From Streptomyces sp. NBRC 109706 (GTDB lineage: Bacteria; Actinomycetota; Actinomycetes; Streptomycetales; Streptomycetaceae): 64,000 bases of DNA. Each line of letters begins with the position of its first letter. Position 1 is the stretch's first letter. Made by a program: the position numbers and the translations under genes. This document shows, piece by piece, positions 9,282 through 17,937 of the stretch. Under the pieces are notes generated by a model. It saw only the letters and a program-made list of their open reading frames with translations. It was not told the DNA's origin and searched no databases. The stretch is taken from assembly GCF_000974485.1 (NCBI RefSeq), contig NZ_BBOM01000011.1, positions 310,001 through 374,000 on the forward strand. Direction: 5' to 3'.

Positions 9282-12200
9282 ATGGGACACAGGGGACAAG
9301 GGGTCTTCGAGCGCTATACCGGCCTGTCCACCGAGGGGCGCGCCGAACTGCTCGCCGCGATCCTCCGCGACCCCCTCGCCCGCCGGCGGGTCGCGCCCTC
9401 GGCCGCCCAGCGGCGGATGTGGTTCCTCCACCGCGCGGGCCTGGACCGCAGCGACTACAACGCGCCGGCCGCCTACCTGTTCCGTGGCCCGTTGGACGTC
9501 GAGGCGCTGCGCCGCGCGTTCGCCGCCCTGTGCCGCCGGCACCGGGCGCTCGCCTCGCGCTTTGTGGACGCCGCAGGGGAACCGTTGGTGCTCACCTCCG
9601 CCGCGCCACCGCCGTTCCGGTACGAGGAGCTGCGCGGGACCGCCCGGGGGAGCGGCCGGGAACCCTGGCGCCCGCTGGTCGACGCCGAGGCGCGCCGCCC
9701 CTTCGAGCTGGCGGGCGGCCCGCTGGCCCGCTGTCTGGTGGTGGCGAGCGACCCGGACGAGTTCGCCGTCGTCATCACCGCGCACCACACGGTGGTCGAC
9801 GGCTGGTCGCTGGGGGTGCTGCTGCGCGATCTGTCGGCGCTCTACCGGGCGGAGACCGGCGGCGCACCGGTGACGCTGCCCGAACTCGCCCACGACTACC
9901 AGGACTTCGTCGCCTGGCAGGAGGAGAGGCTGGGCGGCGAAGGATACGCCAGGGCGGTCGAGCACCTGACGGCGCGGTTGGCGGGCGCGCCGGCCGTGCT
10001 CGACCTGCCGGCCGACCGGCCGCCCCCGCCCCGGCCGACGCTGCGCGGCGGCACGGTGACCGCCACCCTGCCGGCGGAGCTGACCGGCCGGCTCGGCGCG
10101 CTCGGACGGCGGGTGGGCGCCACGTCGTTCATGGCCCACCAGGCGCTCTACGCGGCCACGTTGGCGCACCACTCCGGCCAGCGCGATCTGCTGATCGGCG
10201 TCCCCTACGCCGGCCGGGAGCGGCACGCGTTCGCCTCGGTGGTGGGGAACTTCGTCAATACGGTGGTCCTGCGGGCCGATCTCTCCGGCGATCCGTCGTT
10301 CCACGATCTGCTGACCCGGACCAGGCGTGACGCGATCGACGCCTACCGGCACGCCGCCGTGCCGTTCGACCGTCTCGTCGAGGCCCTGGACGCGCCGAGG
10401 GCGCCCGGACGCAACCCGCTCTTCCAGGCGTTCTTCGCCCACGAGCCCGCCGGGAGCGGCGGCGCGTCCGGTGGGCTGGAACTCGGCGGGGTCGTCGGGG
10501 AACCCCTCGTCGTCGAACGCACCACCACGGCGCTGGATCTGGACCTGCATGTCGGCGAGCGGCCGGACGGCACGGTGGAACTCGCCCTCACCCACGCCCT
10601 GGACCTCGTCGACCCCACCACCGCGCGGCGGCTGCTGCGCCATCTGACCCGGCTCGCCGTCGCGGCGGCGGCGGCGCCCGACACCCCGCTGGGCGATCTG
10701 CCGCTGCTGCCCGAGGCCGAGCGCGCCGCGCTGCTGGGCGCCCGGCAGCCCGCGCTGGAACCGGCCGCCGAACTGCTGCACCGCTGTGTGGAAGGGGCCG
10801 TGGCGGCGCATCCGGACGCGGTCGCGGCGAAGCGCGGCGCGGAACGGCTCAGCTACCGGGCGTTGGACGCCTCCGCCAACCGACTGGCCCGGCGGCTGCG
10901 CGCGGCGGGTGTCGGCCCCGAGGTGCCGGTCGGCGTCTGCCTGTCGCGCGGCCCCGCGCTGCTGGTCGCGATTCTCGCCGTGCTCAAGGCGGGCGGCGGC
11001 TATGTCCCGATGGAGGCCACCCTCTCCGACGAACGCCTCGCCACCCTGGTCGCCGACACCCGGATGCCCGTTCTGGTCACCGACGACCGGCACCTGCCCC
11101 GGCACACGCGGTTCCCCGGCCGGGTGGTGTCCGTGGACGACGCCGCCCTCGCGGCGCTGCCCGCCTCGCCGCCCCCGGTCGCGGTCGGCCCCGCGAACAT
11201 GGCCTACATCATGTACACCTCGGGTTCCACCGGCTCGCCCAAGGGCGTTGTGGTGGAGCACCGTCAGGTGGTGCGGCTGGTCGAGTTCTACCGGTCGGCG
11301 CTGGAACCGGAGGAGGTGTCCGGGGTGCTGGCGTCGACCCCGGTCGGCTTCGACGCGACGATCCAGGAGTACTTCGCGACACTGCTGCTGGGCGGGACGG
11401 TGCTGTTCGTCGACTCGGTCTTCGATCTGCGCACCCTGCCGGAACGGGAGTCGGTGACGCTGGTGCAGGGCGTGCCCAGCCTGCTCCAGGAGCTGCTGGC
11501 CGGCGGGCCGCTGCCCGGCGGGGTCACCACGGTCATGCTCAGCGGGGAGCCGCTGCCGGGCGAACTGGTCGAGCGCCTGTACGCGTCGGGCTCGGTGAAA
11601 CGGGTCTACAACGTCTACGGCGTCACCGAGTGCACCGCCGACGCTTCCTGGTGCCTGGTGGAACGCGGCACCCGGCAGGCGGGCCTGGGCGAGCCGCTGC
11701 CGGGGATGCGGCGCTATGTGCTGGACGCGCGCCACCGCCCCGTGCCGGTCGGCGCCAGAGGCGAGCTGTATCTGGCGGGGCCCGGGCTGTCCCGTGGCTA
11801 TCTGGGCCGCGAGGAGCTGACCGGGGAACGGTTCCCGCCCGACCCGTTTGTGCCCGGCGAACGGATGTACCGCACCGGCGATCTGGTGCGGTACCGGGCC
11901 GACGGGCAACTCGTCTGTCTGGGCCGGGTCGACCGTCAGATCAAGGTGAACGGCTGCCGGGTCGAACCGGCCGAGGTGGAGGCCGCGTTACGCGCCCATC
12001 CGGCGGTCGACCAGGCCGCCGTGGTGGCGCACCGGGTCGGCGACGACAACCGGCTCGCCGCCTATGTGGTCCTCGCCGCCGGGCGGCGGCTGCCCCGGGA
12101 CCTGCGGAGATCGCTGGCGCGGCGGCTGCCGCCCGCCCTGGTGCCGAGCACCGTGACCGCGCTCGACGCGCTCCCGCTCAACGCCAACGGAAAGCTCGAC

Positions 12201-13298
12201 ACCCGCGCGCTGCCGCGCCCGAGGCGGCCACAGCCCTCGGGCCCGGCCGCGCCGGGCACCCCGGCCGAGGAACGGCTGCTGGCCATCTGGCGCCGGATCC
12301 TCGGCCGGGAGGACTTCGGCGTCAGCGACGACTTCTTCGCGCTGGGCGGGCAGTCCCTGACCGCGCTGCGGATGACCGCGCTGGTCAAGGCCGAGTTCGG
12401 CGTCGAGCCCGGGGTGGCGGCGCTGTTCGAGGCGCCCACCGTCGCCGAACTCGCCGCGCTGCTCGGCTCGTCGACGCCCGGGCGCGGTGGCGGGGCGCTG
12501 GTGGAGCTGCGCGCCGGCGTGGGCACGCCCATGGTGCTGGTCCACGCCGTGGGCGGCGGCGTCGTCGGCTACGCGGACCTGTGCGCCGCGTTCTCCTCGG
12601 ACCGGCCGGTGTTCGGCGTCGAGGCCGAGGGACTGACCGGCGGCGGGCCCCCGCCGGACGATGTCGGCGAGCTGGCCGGCCGCTATCTGGACCGGTTGGA
12701 CGCCGGGTTGGGCGCCGGCCCCGTGGTGCTCGCCGGCTGGTCGATGGGCGGCCTGGTCGCCTATGAGATGGCCGCGCGGGCCCGGGAACGCGGCCGCGAC
12801 GTCGAGGCGCTGGTGCTGGTCGACACGGCGCCGGAGGCCGAGCGGGCGCCCGTCGACGAGGCGGAACTCGCCGCGCTGCACAGCCGGTACCTCGCCGCCG
12901 CGGCCGGCCTCGATGCCGGGCTCACGGCGCGGGAGGCGCGGGGCCGCCCGATGGCGGCGCTGCTCGACTGGGCCAGGGCCCGGGGCGTGCTGGGCCAGGA
13001 GACCTCGATCGCCGAACTGCGGCGGATCTTCGATGTCTTCGCCGCCAACCTGCGGGCCTTCGACGCCTACCGGCCCACGCCGCTGCGGGTGCCGAGCCTC
13101 CTGGTCGCCGCGCGGGCCGGCGACCCCGCCGGGCGCGGCGCGGCCTTCCGCGCACTGCTGGGCGACTCCCTCACGGTGGAGGTCGTCGACGGCGACCACC
13201 ACACCGTGCTGCGCCCCCCGCACTGCCGGGAGCTGGCCGGGACCATCGAACGCTGGCTGGCCGCCGACCACCCCCGGACGGGCCCCAACACGCCGTAG
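9282..13298 (+). CDS. NRPS termination module: C-A-T-TE
   Basis: 1338 aa with ATG after AAGGGAG at 9268-9274. Domains: C (about 35-460; PSAAQRRMWFL, intact HHTVVDG near residue 168), A (about 485-985; YTSGSTGSPKG, NGKLDTR), carrier (Ser about 1023; GGQSL, where Gln replaces the usual His) and a type I thioesterase (about 1085-1330; Ser in GWSMG near 1151, His in GDHH near 1303). The pocket read by eye is D-A-Q-G-M-S-V-A-D-K, with partial resemblance to the Gln-type code DAQDLGVVDK, so a polar side chain is possible but not secure. The TE marks this as the last station of the line, releasing the peptide by hydrolysis or cyclisation. The next gene starts 92 bp later and is functionally unrelated, so the cluster probably ends here. 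Confidence 0.95.
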   Translation: MGHRGQGVFERYTGLSTEGRAELLAAILRDPLARRRVAPSAAQRRMWFLHRAGLDRSDYNAPAAYLFRGPLDVEALRRAFAALCRRHRALASRFVDAAGEPLVLTSAAPPPFRYEELRGTARGSGREPWRPLVDAEARRPFELAGGPLARCLVVASDPDEFAVVITAHHTVVDGWSLGVLLRDLSALYRAETGGAPVTLPELAHDYQDFVAWQEERLGGEGYARAVEHLTARLAGAPAVLDLPADRPPPPRPTLRGGTVTATLPAELTGRLGALGRRVGATSFMAHQALYAATLAHHSGQRDLLIGVPYAGRERHAFASVVGNFVNTVVLRADLSGDPSFHDLLTRTRRDAIDAYRHAAVPFDRLVEALDAPRAPGRNPLFQAFFAHEPAGSGGASGGLELGGVVGEPLVVERTTTALDLDLHVGERPDGTVELALTHALDLVDPTTARRLLRHLTRLAVAAAAAPDTPLGDLPLLPEAERAALLGARQPALEPAAELLHRCVEGAVAAHPDAVAAKRGAERLSYRALDASANRLARRLRAAGVGPEVPVGVCLSRGPALLVAILAVLKAGGGYVPMEATLSDERLATLVADTRMPVLVTDDRHLPRHTRFPGRVVSVDDAALAALPASPPPVAVGPANMAYIMYTSGSTGSPKGVVVEHRQVVRLVEFYRSALEPEEVSGVLASTPVGFDATIQEYFATLLLGGTVLFVDSVFDLRTLPERESVTLVQGVPSLLQELLAGGPLPGGVTTVMLSGEPLPGELVERLYASGSVKRVYNVYGVTECTADASWCLVERGTRQAGLGEPLPGMRRYVLDARHRPVPVGARGELYLAGPGLSRGYLGREELTGERFPPDPFVPGERMYRTGDLVRYRADGQLVCLGRVDRQIKVNGCRVEPAEVEAALRAHPAVDQAAVVAHRVGDDNRLAAYVVLAAGRRLPRDLRRSLARRLPPALVPSTVTALDALPLNANGKLDTRALPRPRRPQPSGPAAPGTPAEERLLAIWRRILGREDFGVSDDFFALGGQSLTALRMTALVKAEFGVEPGVAALFEAPTVAELAALLGSSTPGRGGGALVELRAGVGTPMVLVHAVGGGVVGYADLCAAFSSDRPVFGVEAEGLTGGGPPPDDVGELAGRYLDRLDAGLGAGPVVLAGWSMGGLVAYEMAARARERGRDVEALVLVDTAPEAERAPVDEAELAALHSRYLAAAAGLDAGLTAREARGRPMAALLDWARARGVLGQETSIAELRRIFDVFAANLRAFDAYRPTPLRVPSLLVAARAGDPAGRGAAFRALLGDSLTVEVVDGDHHTVLRPPHCRELAGTIERWLAADHPRTGPNTP

Positions 13299-13390
13299 CA
13301 GCAAGGCCGTTGCGATCCGGGACGGTCGCTTCACCCGTTGGCCACCTTCCCGACGCCCGGTGGTGGCCCCGGCTGAGGAAGCTTCACATC

Positions 13391-14482
13391 GTGAGACGGC
13401 TATGGGGGATCGTGCTGGGAGTGCTGCTGTTGGCCGGCGTCGCGACGGCGGTGGTCGTCGGACGTGACACCGGCGGCGGGGGCGGTGGCGCTGGATCGGT
13501 CACGGTCAGCGGGGTGATCGGCTCGGAGAAGGCGGAGTTCTTCGCCGACCCCGAGGTGGTGGCCGCGCTGGCCGACCGGGGGCTCACCGTGCGGGCCCAG
13601 TCCGTCGGTTCCTGGGCGATGGACGAGGTGGACCTGGCGGGCTACGACTTCGCGTTCCCGTCCAGCCAGGGCCCCGCCGACGCGCTGCGCCGCGAGGCCG
13701 GGGATCCCGGCGCCCCGCTGCGGCCGTTCTACTCGCCCCTGGTGGTGCTCGCCCACCGCGAGGCCGCCGAGGTGCTGGCCGCCAACGGACTGGCCACGCT
13801 GGACGCCGACAACATGGGACGGCTGTTCCTGGCCGACTATCTGGCCGCCGTCGAGGACGGCCGCACCTGGCAGGAACTGGACGGCGCCATGCCGCAGGAC
13901 GGCCTCAGCGGCGCCCTCTATGTCTCCAGCACCGACCCCCTCACCTCCAACTCGGGCGCGCTCTACCTCGCCGCCGCCTCCTTCGTCGCCAACGACGGAC
14001 AGGTCGTCGCCGACGAGGCGGCCGTCGAACGCACCGCGCCGCTGCTGCGCGCCCTGGTGCGGGTCCAGGGCACCCAACAGTCCAGCTCCGACGGCCCGTT
14101 CCGGGACTTCGTCAGCGGCGTCGGCAACCCGCTGGTGCTGGTCTACGAGTCGCAGGTCGCGGCGCTGCTGTTCGGCGGCGCGGAACCGGGGACCGCCGAC
14201 GGCGTCGTGGTGCTCTACCCGGACACCACGGCGACCAGCGACCACACGCTGGTGCCGCTCACCGAGGACGGCCGGCGGCTGGGCGAGGTGCTGACCGACG
14301 ATCCCGAACTGCGGCGCCTCGCCGTCCGGCACGGCTTCCGGCCGCAGGGCGCCACCGCCGAGTTCACCGAGGCGGCGGCGGCGCACCCCGCCCATCTCAG
14401 GGACGGACTCGACGGGATCCGGCAGGCGCCCGTGCCCACCGCCGACCTGCTCCGTGCCATGGCCGAACGCGCCAGGGGCTGA
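13391..14482 (+). CDS. Membrane-anchored substrate-binding-like protein
   Basis: 363 aa. I chose GTG 13391 because it has GAGGAAG at 13375-13381 and places a transmembrane segment (about residues 5-24) right at the N-terminus; earlier starts give an Arg/Pro-rich leader. The exported part resembles an ABC-type periplasmic binding domain: alternating beta/alpha pattern, DPLTSNSGALYLA motif, late YESQ. No permease or ATPase is nearby, so it probably does not feed a transporter. The DPxxSNSG motif also occurs in the lipoprotein two genes downstream, so the two binding domains are related. It is the first gene of a four-gene operon with TelA and VWA proteins, suggesting an extracytoplasmic sensor in a Ter/TelA-type envelope stress system. 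Ligand unknown. Confidence 0.75.
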   Translation: MRRLWGIVLGVLLLAGVATAVVVGRDTGGGGGGAGSVTVSGVIGSEKAEFFADPEVVAALADRGLTVRAQSVGSWAMDEVDLAGYDFAFPSSQGPADALRREAGDPGAPLRPFYSPLVVLAHREAAEVLAANGLATLDADNMGRLFLADYLAAVEDGRTWQELDGAMPQDGLSGALYVSSTDPLTSNSGALYLAAASFVANDGQVVADEAAVERTAPLLRALVRVQGTQQSSSDGPFRDFVSGVGNPLVLVYESQVAALLFGGAEPGTADGVVVLYPDTTATSDHTLVPLTEDGRRLGEVLTDDPELRRLAVRHGFRPQGATAEFTEAAAAHPAHLRDGLDGIRQAPVPTADLLRAMAERARG

Positions 14483-14513
14483 CATCCGTGCGGAAGCTCA
14501 CCGAGGGGGAGCC

Positions 14514-15704
14514 ATGACAGACAACGAGAACCCACTGGTCCTCACCCCACCCGAACCCGTCGCGCCGGTCAGGGCCGAGCAGGCGTCGGGTCTGGTGCCG
14601 CTGGACGAGGCGACCCGGGAGGAGCTGAGCCGCCGCGCCGTCAGCTATGTCGACTCGCTCGCCGAACTGGACGCGCGCTCCCCGGAGTTCTCCAGCCGGG
14701 TCGGCGAGGTCACCTCGCTCGGCTCCGCCGAGATGCGCTCGGCGGCCCAGCAATCCAACCGGATGCTGGACCGCAGCGTCCGCTCGCTCGCCGGCGCCGC
14801 CGGCGGCGAGGCGGCCGACGCCCAGACCCGGGTCTCCTCCTCGCTGCTGGACCTGCGCCGCACCGTGGAGGACCTCGACCCGCGCGAATCGTCCGCCGGC
14901 GGGGTGAAGCGGCTGCTGTCCCGGCTGCCGGGCGGCAACCGGTTCCGCGACCATGTGGCGCGCTACGCCACCGCCCAGGGCACGCTCCAGAAGATCGTGG
15001 CCACCCTCCGCGCCGGCCAGGACGAACTGCGCCGCGACAGCGCCACCCTGCACACCGAACGCGCCCGCCTGTGGGACACCATGGGCAAGCTCCAGGAGTA
15101 CGCGGTCCTCACCGAGGCGCTGGACGACGAACTGCAGCGGCGCGTCGAACGGCTGGAGGCGACCGACCCCGAGCAGGCCACCGCGCTGCGCGCCGACATC
15201 CTCTTCCCCGTCCGGCAGAAGCACCAGGACCTGCTGACCCAACTCGCGGTGTGCGCCCAGGGCTACCTCGCCATGGACGTGGTGCGCCGCAACAACGAGG
15301 AACTGGTCAAGGGCGTCGACCGCGCCGCCACCACCACCGTCACCGCGCTGCGCATCGGCGTGATGCTCTCCGCCGCGCTGGAGAACCAGCGCAAGGTCGG
15401 CGAGCAGGTCACCGCGCTGCGCACCACCACCGAGGAACTGGTGCGCGGCAACGCGGAGATGCTGGCCACCCAGAGTGGCGAGATCCAGAAGATGGCCGCC
15501 GACCCCGCCGTCGGCACCGAGACGCTGCGCGCCGCGTTCCAGCAGATCTACCGCACCCTGGACACCATCGACAGCTACAAGGCGCAGGCCACCGAGGCCA
15601 TGGCGGCCACCGCCCGCGCCCTGTCCGACGAACTGGGCCACGCCGCCGGCCATCTGGAGCGCTCCCGCGCCGCCGACCGGCGTGAGGAGGGGGGCCTCGC
15701 ATGA
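14514..15704 (+). CDS. Toxic anion resistance protein, TelA/YceH family
   Basis: 396 aa, largely alpha-helical, no membrane segment or signal peptide. The pattern of long amphipathic helices (SYVDSLAELDARSPEF, RSAAQQSNRMLDRS, later MLSAALENQRKVGEQV) is that of TelA/KlaA. These cytoplasmic proteins are linked to tellurite, bacteriocin and phage-type stress phenotypes; their biochemical function is unknown. The start is ATG 14514 after GAGGGGGA at 14502-14509; an upstream in-frame ATG at 14454 lies in the preceding gene. The stop overlaps the next ATG (ATGA), so it is translationally coupled to the VWA lipoprotein. Within the operon it would be the cytoplasmic partner of two extracytoplasmic binding proteins. 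A TerD-domain protein, another member of the same stress network, is encoded at 52.4 kb. Confidence 0.88.
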   Translation: MTDNENPLVLTPPEPVAPVRAEQASGLVPLDEATREELSRRAVSYVDSLAELDARSPEFSSRVGEVTSLGSAEMRSAAQQSNRMLDRSVRSLAGAAGGEAADAQTRVSSSLLDLRRTVEDLDPRESSAGGVKRLLSRLPGGNRFRDHVARYATAQGTLQKIVATLRAGQDELRRDSATLHTERARLWDTMGKLQEYAVLTEALDDELQRRVERLEATDPEQATALRADILFPVRQKHQDLLTQLAVCAQGYLAMDVVRRNNEELVKGVDRAATTTVTALRIGVMLSAALENQRKVGEQVTALRTTTEELVRGNAEMLATQSGEIQKMAADPAVGTETLRAAFQQIYRTLDTIDSYKAQATEAMAATARALSDELGHAAGHLERSRAADRREEGGLA

Positions 15705-17299
15705 GGGCACGCGCACGACTGGCCGCCCTGTTCGGCGCCCTCGCCCTGGTCGCCGCCTGCAGCGGCGGCTCGGACGACGGGGACGGCCCGGACGGCGAAG
15801 GGGACGGCGTCGCCGCCGCCGAAACCGTCAGGATCCTGGCCGGCAGCGAGCTGGCCGACATGGAGTTCCTGTGGGAACGGGCCGCGGAGGAGACCGGCGT
15901 CACGGTGGAGATCACCCATGTCGGCACCCTCGACGCCACCCGGACGGTCCTCTCCGGCGAGGCCGACGGCGCCTATGACGCCGTATGGCTAGCCACCAAC
16001 GACTACCTCAGGCTGCATCCCGAGGCCGACCGGCGCATCCTCACCGAAACCTCGATCATGACCTCGCCCGTCGCCCTCGGCCTGCGCCCCGAGGCCCTGG
16101 ACCGGCTGGGCTGGCAGCCCGACGAGATCACCTGGTCCCAGGTCCACGAGGCGGCCGCCACGGACCGGCTGACCTTCGGGATGACGGACCCGACCCGTTC
16201 CAACTCCGGTTACAGCGCGCTGATCTCGGTGACCTCCGCGCTCTCAGGCGCCCAGTCCGCGCTCACCGCCGATGACGTCGCCGGCAGCGCCGACCGGCTG
16301 CGGGAGCTGTTCGCCGGACAGCGGCTCACCTCCGGCTCCTCCGGATGGCTCGCCGAGGCGTTCGCCGGGCGCGACGACGTGGACGCGTTGATCAACTACG
16401 AGTCGGTGCTGCTCGGCCTCGACCGGGACGGCGTCGCCGATCTGACGGTGGTCCGCCCCCTGGACGGGGTGGTCACCGCCCGCTACCCGCTCACCACGCT
16501 CGTCTCCGCCTCCCCCGAGGCCGGCGAGGCGCTGCGCCTCCTCGGCGCGTATCTGCGCGGCGCCGACGCCCAACGCGCCCTCACCGAGGAGACGTTGCGC
16601 CGTCCGGTCGCCACCGGGGTCACGGCCGCCGACGCCGTTCCCGAGGGGCAGCGCCGCGAACTGCCCTACCCCGGCTCGCTCGATGTCGCCGACGCCCTGC
16701 TCGACGCCTACGACAGCGAACTGCGCCGCCCGTCCCGCACGCTCTATGTGCTGGACACCTCGGCCTCGATGGAGGGCGAACGACTGGCCGCCCTCCAGGA
16801 CGCCCTGCGCCGCCTCACCGGCGCCGACAACCCGGCGGGCCAGCGGTTCAGGGACCGCGAGGAGGTGACGCTGCTGCCGTTCGACAACACGGTGGTCTCC
16901 AGCGAGACCTGGACGGTCACGGCGGACGGCCGCGACGAGGCCCTGGCCGGGATCCGCTCCGGGATCGACGCCCTGGACGCCGGCGGCGGCACCGCCGTCT
17001 ACGCCAGCCTGATCGAGGCGTACCGGCTGCTGGCCGACGAGGGGGAACGGGACGCGTTCACCTCCATCGTGCTGATGACGGACGGCGAGAACACCGAACC
17101 CGTCGGGGCCGAGGACTTCCGGGTCTTCCACCGGGAACTCGACGAGGAACAGCGGCGGATACCGGTGTTCACCATCCTGTTCGGCGACTCCGACCGGGCC
17201 GAGCTGCGAGGGATCGCCGACCGCACCGGCGGCGAGCTGTTCGACGCCGTCAACAGCCCCCTTGAGCATGCCTTCCAGGAGATCCGTGGCTACCAGTAG
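15701..17299 (+). CDS. Lipoprotein with solute-binding and VWA domains
   Basis: 532 aa. A lipoprotein signal peptide ends in LVAAC (Cys20), followed by an acidic Gly/Asp linker. Residues about 40-330 form a bacterial extracellular solute-binding domain (TDPTRSNSGYSAL, DALINYESVL). Residues about 345-530 form a von Willebrand A domain with a complete MIDAS: DTSAS (Asp352, Ser354, Ser356), Thr431 in GGGTAVY and Asp461 in MTDGEN. It should therefore bind Mg2+/Mn2+ and make metal-dependent protein contacts on the outer face of the membrane. The start overlaps the TelA stop by 4 bp, and the stop overlaps the next gene. A fusion of ligand binding and an adhesion-type domain, without transporter genes, points to sensing or assembly rather than uptake. 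Confidence 0.9.
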   Translation: MRARARLAALFGALALVAACSGGSDDGDGPDGEGDGVAAAETVRILAGSELADMEFLWERAAEETGVTVEITHVGTLDATRTVLSGEADGAYDAVWLATNDYLRLHPEADRRILTETSIMTSPVALGLRPEALDRLGWQPDEITWSQVHEAAATDRLTFGMTDPTRSNSGYSALISVTSALSGAQSALTADDVAGSADRLRELFAGQRLTSGSSGWLAEAFAGRDDVDALINYESVLLGLDRDGVADLTVVRPLDGVVTARYPLTTLVSASPEAGEALRLLGAYLRGADAQRALTEETLRRPVATGVTAADAVPEGQRRELPYPGSLDVADALLDAYDSELRRPSRTLYVLDTSASMEGERLAALQDALRRLTGADNPAGQRFRDREEVTLLPFDNTVVSSETWTVTADGRDEALAGIRSGIDALDAGGGTAVYASLIEAYRLLADEGERDAFTSIVLMTDGENTEPVGAEDFRVFHRELDEEQRRIPVFTILFGDSDRAELRGIADRTGGELFDAVNSPLEHAFQEIRGYQ

Positions 17300-17936
17300 C
17301 GGCCCGGCGGCCCGGACGCTGGCCTATCTGGAGTCGCGGAGGAACCTGACCGGCTGCGCCTGCGGACTGGCCGGCCTGGCGGCGGTGTTCACCGGGCTGG
17401 CCGGCGCCTACTGGCCGGTGGTGGTCGCCGGCCTGTACGGCGCCGGCGCGCTGCTCGCCCCGCCCGAGCGGACCGCGCCCCCGCCGTTCGCGGGACCGGC
17501 CGCTCCCGGCGGCGAACTGGACGCCATCCGCGCCGACTTCGCCACCCTGCGGGACTATGTCGCCGGCCTGGAGCTGCCCGCAGGGGCCACCGGGCCGGCC
17601 GCCGAACTCGACGCCCTGCTGGCCGCCCTCCTCGAACCCGGCTGGGTGGCGGAGGAGATCGCCGCCGACCCCGAGGCGGTGCACATCCTGGGCCGGGCGG
17701 TGCGGGTGGACGTCCCCGAGGCGTGGGACGCCTACCAACGCACCCGCTGGTGGGCCAGGCTGCAGCCAGGCGCCGATTCGGCCGAACGCCACCTCAGCCG
17801 CCAACTTGAGCTGCTGAACCGGGAGTTGCGCACGGTCGCCGCCTCGGTCCGAGCAGCGGTCGAACGCCGCCAGCGGACCCACACCACCTATCTGGAGTCC
17901 AGGACCGAACCCCCGGAGCCGCCGGACAAGTCCTAG
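17286..17936 (+). CDS. Small membrane protein of the TelA operon
   Basis: 216 aa. GTG 17286 is chosen because AGGAG sits at 17276-17280; it begins 14 bp inside the previous gene. ATG 17268 and TTG 17262 are alternatives. Two closely spaced hydrophobic segments (about residues 20-60) form a helical hairpin, followed by a proline-rich linker and a cytoplasmic alpha-helical domain of ~140 residues with no motif I recognise. As the last gene of the SBP-TelA-VWA operon it is a candidate membrane link between TelA in the cytoplasm and the binding proteins outside. Function unknown. Confidence 0.75.
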   Translation: MATSSGPAARTLAYLESRRNLTGCACGLAGLAAVFTGLAGAYWPVVVAGLYGAGALLAPPERTAPPPFAGPAAPGGELDAIRADFATLRDYVAGLELPAGATGPAAELDALLAALLEPGWVAEEIAADPEAVHILGRAVRVDVPEAWDAYQRTRWWARLQPGADSAERHLSRQLELLNRELRTVAASVRAAVERRQRTHTTYLESRTEPPEPPDKS

Positions 17937-17937
17937 G

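Noticed and set aside
6080-10330. Long plus-strand open frame of about 1416 codons overlapping the T-C, CmlA-like and C-A-T-TE genes
   Set aside because: Arg/Pro/Ala-rich shadow frame crossing three real genes; no recognisable domain and no ribosome site.
6840-11909. Very long open frame (about 1690 codons) on the minus strand opposite the NRPS genes
   Set aside because: It is the GC-bias shadow of the plus-strand NRPS genes: low-complexity Gly/Arg/Gln/His-rich translation, no domains, and the plus strand encodes intact C, A, T and TE motifs.
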